Positions 38,981 through 50,064 of a DNA stretch of 64,000 bases are shown here, in pieces (position 1 is the first letter of the stretch; each line of letters opens with the position of its first letter). Made by a program: the position numbers and the translations under genes. Under the pieces are notes generated by a model. That model worked only from the letters and a program-made list of their open reading frames with translations. It ran no database searches and was not told the DNA's origin. Source of the stretch: Agapetus fuscipes (taxonomy: Eukaryota; Arthropoda; Insecta; Trichoptera; Glossosomatidae); contig OX637353.1 in the NCBI GenBank assembly GCA_951799405.1, forward strand, positions 10,974,001 to 11,038,000. The letters run 5' to 3'.

Positions 38981-39410
38981 AAAGAAGAAGTACTTTTATT
39001 AAAACGACAGTATGAAACATTCCAATTTACTGCCTTTTGTTCCGTTTTAAGTTAACCAAAATCTAGCGTAGCTGATAGACAAGAATGAAGAGGATTGGAA
39101 GAGGCCTTCATCCAGGAGCGGACTGAGAAAGGCTGATGAAAAAGAAGAAGTACATTTATTAAAACGACATTATGAAACATTCCAATTTACTGCCCTTTGT
39201 TCCGGCTAAAGTTAACCAGTATCTAGGGTAGCCGATAGACAGGAATGGAGAGGATTGGAGGAACCCTGCCTCCAGGAGTGAACTGAGAAAGGCTCTAATC
39301 TAATCTGAGGAAGAAAAGAAGTAGTTTTGTTCAAATGACATTATGACACTCTCCAATTTACTGCCCTTTGTTCCAGCTAAAGTTAACCAATATCTAGCGC
39401 ACGTACTAGT
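38915..39410 (+). repeat. Three tandem copies of the LINE-E 3' end (~157 bp unit)
   Basis: Units begin near 38915, 39071 and 39230. Each contains GACAGGAATGGAGAGGATTG-like sequence, ACTGAGAAAGGCT, AAGAAGAAGTA and TTTACTGCCCTTTGTTCC. The third has an AATCTAATCTG insertion. Confidence 0.85.
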
Positions 39411-39608
39411 AAGCTAATAACATTTTTATCATAGTGAGCAATAAATAACAAAACAAATAGGGCGGTATCGATCCGCGTATCTGCGGCCAATTAGTATCGA
39501 CTCACAAGGATGTGACAGCTCAGCTAACAACGCCTGAACGGGCCAAATTGTCAAAGGTACGAGGAACGTGGAGACTCAGTTTTCAACCGCTTCGATTTAC
39601 ATGCCCAG
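39411..39608. other. No recognised feature
   Basis: Short spacer. Confidence 0.4.
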
Positions 39609-39850
39609 TACCCTTAGTACGAGTTGCAAAACTTCAGTAATGTAAAGTTTACGGCAATTTTATTAAAGAGTGATTTCCCCCAAAATTTGCCGTTTTTGTT
39701 TGTTTGAACTTGATTTTCTTCATCACTGTAACTCTTTTGCTAAGACCATAAAGTGTAAGAAACAAAAACGGCAGATTTTAGGAGAAATCACTCTTTAATA
39801 TTTTCCGTAAGCTTTACTTTTCTCAAGTTTTGCAACTGGTACTAAGGGTA
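39609..39850. mobile_element. MITE-2 copy (TA-flanked, mariner-like)
   Basis: Flanked by TA on both sides; termini CCCTTAGTACGAGTTGC and its complement. The inverted repeats run ~90 bases, with AAAGAGTGATTT on both sides. A relative lies at 58903. No transposase. TA duplication is typical of Tc1/mariner transposition. Confidence 0.85.
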
Positions 39851-39892
39851 CTGTTTTAAGAGTTGTACAGTTGTTAACGTTTGTGTTTGATT

Positions 39893-40252
39893 CTTAAGAG
39901 TAAGTAATGAATGGATAAAAAATAATGTATGTAAGCTGAAAGAGGATGTGAAAGTAAAGGTACAAAATAATGCGATGAGATGGTTTGGGCATGTGGAAAG
40001 AATGAATGACGATAGACGATGAGGAAGTGTGAAAGGAAAAAGATGTAAGGGACGACCAAGATGGAGTGATCAGATTGAGGAGATTGTGAAATGGAATATA
40101 CAAAGTGAGTGTAAAAGAAGAAAATGCATGAAAAACGGTGATGGATATGAATTGAAAGAGGTATGTTAGGATAGGAAGAAATGAAGGCATCTCTGCAGAG
40201 GCTCTGGCCACCCCTAGAGGAATGGCGACAGATTTAAAGTTACAGTACAATT
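39893..40252 (+). pseudogene. LINE-D copy, several frameshifts
   Basis: Matches 21945-22290 (WFGHVERM, DQIEEIVK, RRKCMK, CCACCCCTAG end) with deletions that break the frame repeatedly. Confidence 0.8.
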
Positions 40253-40399
40253 ACTGACCGCACAATTTAAAATGAAATAATGTAAGTTTTCGGATGTTTG
40301 ATGAATCTTTATAGAAAATGAATCTGAAATCTAGGGAGCTTCCGCACAGGATTCCTTTTAAAACAAACGACCGGAGTTTTAAATGTTTTATGTAGACAT

Positions 40400-40682
40400 A
40401 ACCGCTCTGTAGTCTAGTAGTAACTCTTCGAACTCGTAAATGGAAGGTGGTGGGTACAAATCCCGGCGGAGCACAAAAAATATACCATTTACATTTTCCA
40501 ATATGCTCTTTGCTGGATTGAAAAATTCATATACCTTCACCAAAGACCGGTCACCAAAGGTCCATCCAGCCTTACAGAAACTGGGTCTTGCTTGAGAATT
40601 GGCGTTTCTAAAGTGATGACTAAGCTCGCAGAGGCTGTTGAAGTGTGATTCACACTTCAACAGCCCTCACCAAATACATTGA
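40400..40682 (+). mobile_element. SINE-2 copy, 2a type
   Basis: Head CTGTAGTCTAGTAGT and GGGTACAAATCCCGGC; 3' end near ACTTCAACAGCCCTCACC. A local palindrome, CTGTTGAAGTGTG/CACACTTCAACAG, replaces the usual end. Confidence 0.8.
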
Positions 40683-41182
40683 TGTCTTTTGTATTTTATT
40701 AAGTCAATGGTAAAACTTTAAAATAACTCATTTGTTTGAGGAAAAATAACAATTTAATCGTTTTTCAAAACATAATGAATATTGAGGTTTCTTGTATTGA
40801 GGTATATCGTATCACTATACCCCATTCGAGCAGTGACAATGTGCTGGATTTCTCTGTGAGGTAATAATATGAGATCTCGGTGGCCGGTAACGAGATGGTC
40901 CGGAGACTAACCGCCCATCCTGGAATGATGGAGAGCTTCCTGCATCATCAAACTGATGGATGATCCTCGGACTACCATCTACTTATCATTCAACTGAAGG
41001 ATGAACCGAGAACTAAGGCCTACTTGCATATAACTATCCAACAGATTGGTAAATTGCCTTGGTGACGTCACATAGCCGATTGATATTTTACATGTTCAGA
41101 GTGCATTGCAATATTTTTTAATTTGGAACTTTTCCTCGGCGATCTGACGTCATTCTTGCATGGTACTGCCGACCTCAGCTGC
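40683..41182. other. No recognised gene
   Basis: Contains two TGACGTCA-type sites (about 41063 and 41148) but no clear repeat match. Confidence 0.4.
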
Positions 41183-41431
41183 ATAATCTTTTATCTAAGT
41201 TGCAAATATATATTACATTTAAGATTTATATTAAATGCATTTCCACAAGCAGACACGTATAAGTTCGCGCTTACATATGCTGTATGTGGACATACAACGT
41301 AAAAAAAACAAACTCAAATGAAAATAAGTCCTGCAACTCTTGCCGACTTTCCCTGAAACAGAGGTGACATGGACAAGTGAACTATTTTTTAAAGTATGGG
41401 TAATCAGCCTCGTACCAACCTATAAGTCACG
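41183..41431 (-). mobile_element. SINE-1 copy
   Basis: Complete, tail ATAATCTTTTATCTAAG, 5' end ACCTATAAGTCACG. Confidence 0.8.
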
Positions 41432-41447
41432 ACATCAACAAAAAATA

Positions 41448-41512
41448 TTTATTTGCCTTTTCCTTAGCAACCCGGCCGGGTAACGACATAATTCTGCCTT
41501 TGTAAATTCACG
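41448..41512 (-). repeat. R9 dispersed repeat
   Basis: GCCTTTTCCTTAGCAACCCG is the complement of the R9 core. Confidence 0.55.
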
Positions 41513-41586
41513 ATCAGACTGAAGATTTTCTAAGGATAAAAGAAAAACAGCTTTGTTTTCGATTATGTGAGTATATTTATTTTTAT

Positions 41587-41630
41587 ACCACAACCGGTTT
41601 CGCAAGCATCCGTTTGCATCGTCAGGTGGT
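41587..41630 (-). ncRNA. Hammerhead ribozyme candidate
   Basis: Minus strand: stem I ACCAC (41630-41626) with GTGGT (41591-41587), five perfect pairs; core CTGACGA (41625-41619); stem II GCAA/TTGC (41617-41614, 41605-41602); GAAA (41601-41598); palindromic stem III ACCGGT (41598-41593); cleavage-site base T at 41592. All required boxes are present. No reverse transcriptase lies nearby. Confidence 0.75.
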
Positions 41631-41947
41631 TCAATTAATAGATTTAGATAAGTTAAAAATATATAGATTAGACCATGGAGTTATATTAAATGGAGAGGCT
41701 ATTTATTTGATTTAGTTCTAAACACTGTGTTCCATACAGTCACTGAAATCTAATTTCGCCAGACTTTGTCCCTTGTGTTGTCTCGCTCGCACAACATAAG
41801 TTTTTTGTTGTTGACCTTCTCAATCACGACGTTATGTGTCTCTACTCCGTCGTTAATTTATATAAGCAGGTAATGTTGCTTAGCAACGAATTTTTGATGT
41901 TATTTTCCTTGACAACAAGACACACCTATTTAGAAAGTCTTATCCAT

Positions 41948-42001
41948 GATCGGAGAGGGCCCTTGAGGTGTGACACACACAAAAATGGCGCTCTCTTATC
42001 A
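41948..42001 (+). mobile_element. SINE-2 2a 3'-end scrap
   Basis: GGAGAGGGCCCTTGAGGTGTG and ACACAAAAATGGCGCTC. Confidence 0.6.
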
Positions 42002-42785
42002 TTTGTAATTTAAAATAAATTAGCCTGATATTATTATTATTAGTGTTGTCAAAGGTTTTGAAAATATCTGATACTTTTTAATGCTTCTGTTCCATAAACG
42101 TAAATATTTTACTTAATGTGACATAATTACTTGTGAAAATTATTTCAATTACATTTTTTTAATTTTAAGTTTTTTCAATGATGTTAGGAGTAATATCTAT
42201 AGAAGACAAAGTAAAAAAATATTCTTTTAAATTCAATTTCCTTGAAATATAAAAGGATAAATGAAACAAAAAGTGTAGGGTAGAAATTGAAATTTTGAAA
42301 TACAGACCACTTCAAATACATACATTTCACAAAAAAAAATTGTTCTCACGTGACGGTATCAGATACTATATTTTATCATCATCACATCTCTGTCACTAAA
42401 AATGGCCGACGGTTTGACAGCGGGGCTATTGTTTTGTGGCTAAAGGTATCGGCAGATAAAATATCAATTGAACTTACTTAAATATTAATATTCACTGGTA
42501 ATTACGAGTAAAAAGTTACTCTATATTTTTTATTACAATTTCTCGTATTGTTTGTGCATTTGGAAAATGTGTGGCTTGGCATTTTTACGATTTTTCTTTC
42601 CAGCTAGAAAACACACCTGTTGACAGTTGGAAGGTTACCGATAGACTGAATTTGGATTTTTGTATGATGAGTGGGGTAGCGCATTTCTAATTCACAAAGG
42701 ATTGCTTTCTCAGCCTATCCAGTCCTTATAAATCCATGGATTAGACAAGATTTTCTGTTTAAAGTACAAATTATTACGCAATTTC
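42002..42785. other. No recognised feature
   Basis: ~780 bases of AT-rich sequence without matches. Confidence 0.45.
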
Positions 42786-42925
42786 AGTTTGGAACAACAT
42801 GAAGTTGGTTTTATTCTTATATCAAAGCGGAATTAATCTTGGTAGGTATAAAACCGCCTTCATAGTGTTCTAAAATTCAAAAATTATGTTGATGTACTAC
42901 ATCTACTAATAACTTCATGTTGTTC
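42786..42925. mobile_element. MITE-4, short inverted-repeat element
   Basis: TTTGGAACAACATGAAGTT at 42789 pairs with AACTTCATGTTGTTCCAAA near 42905-42924. A related ATAAAACCAACTTCACGATG stands at 43285, on the far side of the SINE-1. Confidence 0.6.
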
Positions 42926-42964
42926 CAAATTTAAAAGATTTCAATCAATCAGGAGTTGTTGCAG

Positions 42965-43007
42965 TTGTTGTTTTTTTTTTTTTTATACTTAAATGTTATT
43001 TAATACT
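42965..43007 (+). mobile_element. LINE-C 3' UTR scrap
   Basis: TTATACTTAAATGTTATTTA matches 836-855, directly upstream of SINE-1. Confidence 0.6.
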
Positions 43008-43262
43008 CGTATTCCTTGACTTATAGGTTGGTATGAGGCTGACCACCCATACTGTAAAAAATGGTTCACTTTGCCAATGCCACCCCTGTTTCAGGGAATG
43101 TCGGCAAGAGTTGCAGGGCTTATGTTCATTTGAGGTTTGGATTTTATTTGTAAGTACACAATCAGCATTTGTAAGCGCGAACTACACGTGTTTGTATTTT
43201 GGGCATACATCTGAGAGCTTTGAATGAATATATCCTTGCAACTTAGATTATAGATTATAGGA
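43008..43262 (+). mobile_element. SINE-1 copy, young subfamily
   Basis: Nearly identical to 866-1115, with GATTATA tail. Confidence 0.85.
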
Positions 43263-44198
43263 GTGCCAACATTTGTTTAGCGGTATAAAACCAACTTCAC
43301 GATGTTCTTAATTCAAAAAATATTTTTGTGTTACATTTTTACATACTTCATTTCGTTGTTGAATATTAAAAATGCGCAACTGAGATGCAATTTTATTTTT
43401 TGAGAAAATAAATGCCACTTTCATCTTGGGTAATAATACCATCTAACGAGGTGACGAGTCCCGGCTGCAACCTGCGCTCTAACGAGACACTAATAATGAT
43501 TGATGATCTGTATGGGGGTACACCCGGCAAACGGCCGCACACTCAACCCAAGTGGAGCTCTCTCAATGCCAGAACTGTGGGAAAGACAAATCTATCAATA
43601 TTCAATACTGTTGATGACTTGTTGAGTATTGTGTCAATTGACAAAAATTTTTTTTTTTTTAATATTAGATATACTGTTACAAAATAATAAAATGGCGGAT
43701 TTGCTGTTTAGAGTATTATTTAAAAAAAAATGTATTTACTTTTCAATGGTACTTGGATGGTGACGGGAAATTGTGATTTTTTTGAAGCATATAAAATATT
43801 ATCAGAATGATTCCTGTGAAGTTTGATTTCGATTAGAAAATCATCGCAAAAAGCTGTTCCTTTTATCCTCCTCTAAGCCCCTCAAAATATTTAGATCAAA
43901 TTTGTATGTCACGTGTAGAATATCCTGGAAATAAATCGTGTGATGTTTGATTTCGATCGGATTACAAGCGTTTTTTTTTTCACCAATTTTTCCATTTTCT
44001 ACGATAGAAAACACTTAAAAAGTGTAAAAAATCTGTAGTTTTAAAGTTTCTCAGGAGCACTGCTTTATAATTAACTTACAATGAGAAGTTACACCCAATA
44101 AAACGTTTTATCCATGATTTATCAAACCAGTGAATCAGTACTTACTCAGTTTTACCTTTGAGGGGGCGATAAATTTTTTTTTTTTTCTTCGTTGTTAA
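43263..44198. other. No recognised gene
   Basis: A 91-codon frame at 43412-43687 has a GC-richer middle (43440-43590) but no recognised content. Confidence 0.4.
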
Positions 44199-44368
44199 AA
44201 AGTAAGGATGCCAGTCCCAGGTCCCAGGATGCGGTGGGCAGACAACGTTGAAGCCGACGCCGAAGTTCTGGGAGTGAGGGACCATGGAGGGAAGCAGCAC
44301 AAGACAGAGAGTCCTGGAGGCCCTGAGCCTTCAAGGCTTATAAGTTGAAGAAAGTAAAGGAAGTAAGT
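44199..44368 (+). pseudogene. LINE-F ORF2 C-terminal scrap
   Basis: CGGTGGGCAGACAACGTTGA reads RWADNVEADAEVLGV in frame; ends with AAAGTAAAGGAAGTAAG, a typical short-repeat LINE tail. A reverse relative lies at 45636. Confidence 0.6.
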
Positions 44369-44819
44369 TAAAAAGTTAAATCTCGGTCAATACATTATCC
44401 AGAGGTTTTTCCATCTTTTTCTTAAATTTTTGTTCACTCACAAAAAAACTTTTTTTTAATCAAAAGAGAATAATGAAGCAAAAGTATAAAAGTGAAACGA
44501 AAAATCTTTGACATGTTTACCGTCGTCTTTGGTTATTTTTACAAAGGAGACACCAATTATCTGTGATGATGCATCATGTCTGGTTGCGTCCCTGCCCTCT
44601 CCTTGCCATGGACTGTAAACAACACCATCCAACTCAGTCATCCTGAATCTATGGCACACGGGTCAAATATTGGCCATTTCATGCTTTCATTTGTGGTTTA
44701 AATTACTTCAAGGTCCAAGGACTGATGCGTGAATGGAAGGTTCTGCTAAAAAGACAAGACAAATGAATGAGAGTACTACCAATATTTTTAATATTTTTTT
44801 ACATACATATATACATATA
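44369..44819. other. No recognised feature
   Basis: Spacer. Confidence 0.4.
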
Positions 44820-45009
44820 GACATATAGACACGTACAAGTTCGCGCTTGCACATGCCGCATGTGAACCTACAACATTAAAACCAAATCTCAAATGGACAT
44901 ACACCCTGCATTTTTTGCCGTCTTTCCCCGAGACAGGGGTGACATTGGCAAAGTGAACCATTTTTACAGCATCGGTGGGCAGCCTCATACCAACCTATAA
45001 GTCAAGGAA
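44820..45009 (-). mobile_element. SINE-1 copy, 3' part replaced by a TA-rich repeat
   Basis: Sound 5' half, ACCTATAAGTCAAGGAAC at the right; left end is an ACATATAGACATATA run. Confidence 0.75.
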
Positions 45010-45212
45010 CATTATCTTTGTTATATTACTTTTGTCATAGGTATAACCTTATGGTTTAGCGTTGTCATGTTTTTTAAATAAATATTTTCAGTATTCTCTA
45101 ATACTCATGCACCTAACCTATATGTGTATAAGGTCGTAACATTTATGAATTTCAAACTTTTTTCTCGGTGAGCAAAGGCCCGTCTTGTATGGGGCTGCCG
45201 TTCTCAGCAACC

Positions 45213-45270
45213 ACCGAGTCCTTCGGGGGAAACGAGGTAAGAAGTTGCACCAAATAAGCAGCTTAGTTGT
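45213..45270 (+). mobile_element. SINE-3 3'-end scrap
   Basis: CCTTCGGGGGAAACGAGG and AGCAGCTTAGTTG match the SINE-3 end. Confidence 0.55.
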
Positions 45271-45635
45271 TTTTTTTTTTATCTTTAATCTGCAGAATAA
45301 ATTTTAAAATAATCTTAATAGTAACTTGGATTTAATTTGATGGCTTCATGTGATCTGTACCCGTTTTTGCCAGAGGTGCTTTTCAAGTTCACATACATTT
45401 TTCTCGAATACTCTATACTTAGAGTATTGTAAAAAAAACTCGTACTACGGGTACTAGATGTTGAATTGCATTTGAATATTTTTACGTTTTGATGAATCAT
45501 ATAAAATTATAGATACAAGATATTTCGCCCTGCCCGAAACAGTGATACAGCCCGTGGTAGTGAACGTCAAGAGAACTTTACATGACATCTTACCATCGAT
45601 ATTAATCAAATATTTTATTTATATCGATGCATCTT
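45271..45635. other. No recognised feature
   Basis: Spacer. Confidence 0.4.
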
Positions 45636-45803
45636 ACTAGGCTTTACTTTCTCCGGCTCACAAACCTTAAAGGCTCAGGTCCTCCCGCACCTCAATCCTC
45701 CATGACCCTCTGTTTTGTGCCACTTCCCTCCATGGTCCATTTTCTTTAAAAAATTCGGCGTTGGCATTATCTGCCCACCGCATCCTGGTACGTCCGAGTT
45801 ATC
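45636..45803 (-). pseudogene. LINE-F ORF2 C-terminal scrap
   Basis: Reverse relative of 44199-44368 (minus strand GCGGTGGGCAGATAATGCC). Confidence 0.6.
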
Positions 45804-46937
45804 TGACACCAAAGATCTAGAGATATCTTGCGAGAAAAGAAATACGACCCGAAGAAAAAAGGTTGATCGCGACTGATCTAACTGGATCCTGCATCTCGGG
45901 TAATTGTTTTCATTCTCTAATTAGGTTCCGCCACTGGCGAAGCACTCCGTCATAATACGATCCCAAGGACAATGCACGTATTTAATTAAACAACAGATTT
46001 ATAATCTTGGATGCTGCGAGTGCAGGAAAAATTATAATTAACTAATTTGTTAGTCGCGCACTAAGTCGTCAAGTTACTTGATTAATTAGTGCATGTGAAC
46101 ATGCATGATTACTTGTTCCAGTAAAGTAAACAAAGGAACGTCACACCTAATTAGTGTGCAAGGCAAGTCTATACTAATTAGTGTCGAAGTAAAAGTCATT
46201 CATGCATTTCTAAGAATGTGAATAGGGTATACTATAAACTTATAACCATATCGTTGTGTAAATTCATACTGCAATGCAAAAAAAATAATTTTATATGCCT
46301 TTAATTTTACAATGAAAAATGGTGTTTTCAATGAAATCTTACGTTTATGATTGATTATATTATTTTACAATAGATGTGTGATTTTGGAAATAACAATTTT
46401 GATAAACACTGGGAAAACTAAAAGAAAGAGGATAAAAATATTGATTTTGTAGCACCTGTATTCTGCCCTGCTAAGAAAGAATGCAGTAACTGATTTCTTT
46501 TCGATATTGAGTTATATATGTCTTTCCATATTTTAAACGACGCTGAATCCAATAAGCTCAAGTAAAAAGCTAAGTAAAAAAGCAGGATCTCCTATGGTTA
46601 CTGAGATATAAGCACACAGACTAGCAGTAAGTGTACTTAAAATCATACAATTCCTAAGTTTGAAGTCGATTATCTCAGAACAAACATTTTGCAGATACTG
46701 CCTTTTTGGTAAGCAGTGCAGTATTGTGAAATGCCTTAATGAAAACGCTAAGAGCTGTGGAGAGTGCATTTTTTTCTTTAATTCATTTCAAATTGAGTCT
46801 GTTTAGGAAATGCTATGGCTCTGTAGTGCCCTTGCACATTAAAATATGATTTTATATTTATAGTGTACAGAAAACATTGCGTCACTGTATACCTCAGAGT
46901 GGCATACTTATTAGAGGGCAGGTGAGAAACTCTAAGA
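45804..46937. other. No recognised feature
   Basis: More than 1 kb without matches or plausible coding sequence. Confidence 0.45.
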
Positions 46938-47192
46938 TCTTTAATCTACGAGTATAATCTAAGCTGCATGTTCACATTTAAGGCTTATATTAAATGCATG
47001 CCCACAGACAGGCACATGTAAGCTGGCGCCTACACATTCTGCATGTGTGCATACAAATAAACAAAATTTCACATGAACATAAACCTTCCAACTCCTGCCG
47101 ATTTTCCTTGAAACCGGGGTGGCATTGACAAAAGTGAACCAATTTTTACAGCACGGGGGGGTTAGCCTCATACCAACCTATCAGTCAAGGAG
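46938..47192 (-). mobile_element. SINE-1 copy, diverged
   Basis: TTTAATCTACGAGTATAATC tail region and ACCAACCTATCAGTCAAGG 5' end. Confidence 0.75.
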
Positions 47193-47224
47193 CTTTTTGC
47201 AATCTTTCCAAATATTACAAAAAA

Positions 47225-47329
47225 ATCATAGTTCAGTTGGTATTCCATGCCGAGAGCAAGGGTTCAAACCTTACCGAGGGTGTCTGAAATGATTTCCTAC
47301 ACTACATGTGTAGCTTAGTGGCGTTGCGA
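47225..47329 (+). mobile_element. SINE-3 copy with internal deletion
   Basis: TAGTTCAGTTGG head, GGGTTCAAACCTTACC B-box-like site, then directly the 3' end GTGTAGCTTAGTGGCG. Confidence 0.65.
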
Positions 47330-47809
47330 TACAGCAACTATTCTAACAACTATAAAATGATAATTTCCCTGTCAGCGCCTGTTCCCTCCACACATTTCAG
47401 TATAATTGCAAGACGACACCTCTACACGGCAATGATCGTGCGCCACCCACACAGGCATTCACTCACACCATATTTGTCCTCCATGTATCAAAAGTACAAA
47501 GTTCTACGTTTAAACTCAAACGAAGCGTTTTATCTTTCTTCTTTGTAAATCTTTGTCAACTGAATATGTACCAAAGAGCTATAGGAATTAGGGTTTGGAG
47601 AGTCACCTTCAAGGACGACGAGATCTGAAGCGCAATTCAGTTAAATTACGACCTTAAGGTGACGAGATAGCGATTTGTGTCCAAAGATAAGGTGCACTGT
47701 GATTTTTTTAATCTATGGAACTCTTTTGCAAGCGCTAGCAATCTCCGACTTGAATTGTAATACAAAATGTAAGGAATTTAGCAGAATAACGCTTTTTCAG
47801 TAAGGTCTG
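47330..47809. other. No recognised feature
   Basis: Spacer. Confidence 0.4.
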
Positions 47810-47915
47810 CGAAAGAAAATCAAGACAGAGGCATGACAAATGGTAAAAAGATCGTCTAATGGTTACCCAGGATGTTCAAGCAGCAAGTAGAGTGGCTGCT
47901 GTGATAAATTATTTG
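47810..47915 (+). pseudogene. LINE-E scrap
   Basis: GACAGAGGCATGACAAATGG and GATCGTCTAATGG match the segment at 38780-38830. Confidence 0.55.
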
Positions 47916-47924
47916 TAATGGGTG

Positions 47925-48071
47925 CTATAATCTATAATCTAAATACATTTAAAGATATATTAACATTTCAAATTCATATTAAATGCATGGCCACAAACAG
48001 ACACTTGTAAGTTCGAGCTTGCAAATGCTACATGCGTACATCTAAACTTCAAATGAACATAAGCCCTGCAT
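47925..48071 (-). mobile_element. SINE-1, 3' two thirds
   Basis: Tail CTATAATCTATAATC to CATAAGCCCTGCATC. Confidence 0.7.
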
Positions 48072-48439
48072 CTTTAAACTGATGAAGAAGAAAATGTGTA
48101 AAAGTTACTTTTTCCCCTTAGATGTGCTGTTTTAGTTTCTGTATATATTTTGGTAAAAACTGTTGTTGAATTTAAGCGAAAGTTTCATACTTGTGGTGCA
48201 CTAAAATCTCTGCTTTACAAGATCTCAGGTATGCGGATACAAGATCCATCGCGACGTCTGACTAATATATCGCGCACGCTGTTTTGTCGACAAAGATTTA
48301 CGCGGCATTGTCCATGTGACGCCTCCGCCACTTGCGCGCTTAGTGCACTTGCGTCTGTCACTGTGTCCGTCTGAACATCCCATAAAATGAACTGGTACAA
48401 ATATAACTAAATGAACTAGTATATTCGTGCTCATGCGTG
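48072..48439. other. No recognised gene
   Basis: Overlapping 60-74-codon frames on both strands at 48150-48443 in a GC-richer patch; none recognised. Confidence 0.4.
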
Positions 48440-48510
48440 TCATAAAAATAACCCAAATCTCAAAAGAATATAAAACCTACAACTCCTGGAGCTTTTCCCT
48501 AAAACAAGTG
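48440..48510 (-). mobile_element. SINE-1 scrap
   Basis: AAATCTCAAAAGAATATAAA and ACAACTCCTGGAGC are a decayed SINE-1 middle. Confidence 0.5.
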
Positions 48511-48526
48511 TCAGCCTTATCGTCCC

Positions 48527-48601
48527 CTAGTGCTTTTTGGCTTATTTGGAATTTGATTCAAAGAAAGCCTTTAAATGTAATTATCTTAAGAATTGTCTTA
48601 A
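48527..48601. mobile_element. MITE-3 left half
   Basis: CTAGTGCTTTTTGGCTTATT and a following GATTCAAAG match 61841-61900. Confidence 0.5.
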
Positions 48602-48728
48602 GTCCGGTCAATAGCTCAGTTGGTAGAGTGCTTGCATTCCATGCCGTGAGCTCGGGTTCGAATCCCACCAATGGTGTCAGAAATGATTTCCCGTTTCAGT
48701 GTTTATTTCAAACCCCAAAATAAAATAG
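48602..48728 (+). mobile_element. SINE-3 head, 3'-truncated
   Basis: AATAGCTCAGTTGGTAGAG and GGGTTCGAATCCCACC are intact A- and B-box matches. Confidence 0.8.
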
Positions 48729-48799
48729 TAATTTGTATAAAGGTTTGTCTTTGAATTTGTGTTTTGAAAATTCATGTATAAAAAGATTTGTAACAATTA

Positions 48800-48839
48800 T
48801 GCTCCTGAAGATGCCTTATTAGGCGAAAACGTTTGAGCA
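48800..48839 (+). ncRNA. Hammerhead ribozyme candidate
   Basis: Stem I TGCTC (48800-48804) with GAGCA (48835-48839), five perfect pairs; core CTGAAGA (48805-48811); T; stem II GCC/GGC (48813-48815, 48822-48824); GAAA (48825-48828); palindromic stem III AACGTT (48828-48833); cleavage-site base T at 48834. It has the same form as the palindrome copies at 33504 but different stem sequences, so the helices appear to covary. Confidence 0.78.
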
Positions 48840-49520
48840 AAAAATAAAATAATAGTGAATTAAAACTTTGTTTTATCTATTGAATTTATAAACAAAAAAA
48901 TCAATGGTCTTTTATTGTGTTAACAGAAATACCCTTAAAAATATAAATTGGAAATTAAAATTCCTTAGCCACGTATATTGCAGAACGTCCCCCATTTACC
49001 GTATTCTATACTTCATTATAATCCTTTTTTTCTTTTTATTATAGCCCTGGATACCTCATAAATCTTACATAAATCTGATATCATATCGATCGAGTTTTTT
49101 TCCCAGTTTTATTGTAGGTACTTTATAACTTAACAATTTAACTTGTAAAAAGTAAGAACAAGACAATAAATAACTATTCTGGACGTTGAAATTCTTCTTA
49201 TCGTCAAATTGGTGCAATTTCCCCAGTAACTATGTGATCAGGTGGTAAATTATCACGCCACTGTCGGTGTCGTAAATCAGTCAACACTCGAAACGCCCAG
49301 CTGTGTATGCAATCGAGACATTCCCGACTTGCCAACAACCAACTAGTGAAAAACACTTCCACGGCTGTTTATTTTAAGTGATGGTTCAAGTGAATCTAAG
49401 TGATAATGGTTACAGTGAAAATGAGTGGTTTAAGTGATAGTGCTATGAATGGGTGAATCTAAGTGATGATGCAAGAAATGAAAATGAATAAATCTAAATA
49501 AGAATATTTTATTATAGAAT
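48840..49520. other. No recognised feature
   Basis: AT-rich spacer; a short AAGTGAT repeat at 49380-49470. Confidence 0.45.
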
Positions 49521-49830
49521 GTCCGGTCGATAGCTCAGTTGGTAGAGTGCTTGCATTCTATGCCGTGAGCTCGGGTTCGAATCCCACCGAGGGTGTCAGA
49601 AAGATTTTCCGTTTCGGTGTTTATTTCAAACCCCAAAATAAAATACCGGCAAGGTTTACTCAGCCCTTACAATAAATAAGTACCAGCTCTCTTGGGAGCT
49701 GAAGTGGTTGGCGTAAGGCCGGCCCTCTTATCTGTATGAATAAAAAGTTTCAACTCGCCACATGCGACCCCTTTGGAGATAATGCGGTAAGAAGTTACAC
49801 TTATGTGTAGCTTAGTTGCGTTTTGCGTTA
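49521..49830 (+). mobile_element. SINE-3 copy, full length
   Basis: Head GATAGCTCAGTTGGTAGAG and GGGTTCGAATCCCACC, body GGCAAGGTTTACTCAGCCC, end GTGTAGCTTAGTTGCG. Confidence 0.88.
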
Positions 49831-49874
49831 GGTGCAAAAATATATTAATTTTTAATGTTCAAGGTGGGAATAAA

Positions 49875-50064
49875 TTCAATAGTCATATTACGTGTATGCC
49901 CACAAGCAGACGCGTGTAAGTTCCCGCTTACAAATGCTGCATGTGAAGATTTGGAAGAATGTAAAATGAACATGAACTGTTCAACTTTTGCCGCCCTTCC
50001 ATGAAACAGGTGTGGCATTGGAAAAGTGAAACATTTTTTGTCTCATATCAACATATAAGTCAAG
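49875..50064 (-). mobile_element. SINE-1 copy, tail lost
   Basis: ATGCCCACAAGCAGACGCG to CAACATATAAGTCAAG. Confidence 0.75.

Noticed and set aside
49521..49600. tRNA gene at the SINE-3 head
   Set aside because: A- and B-box matches are clear, but the sequence continues into the SINE-3 body as in all other copies, and I did not find a full cloverleaf with a matching acceptor stem.
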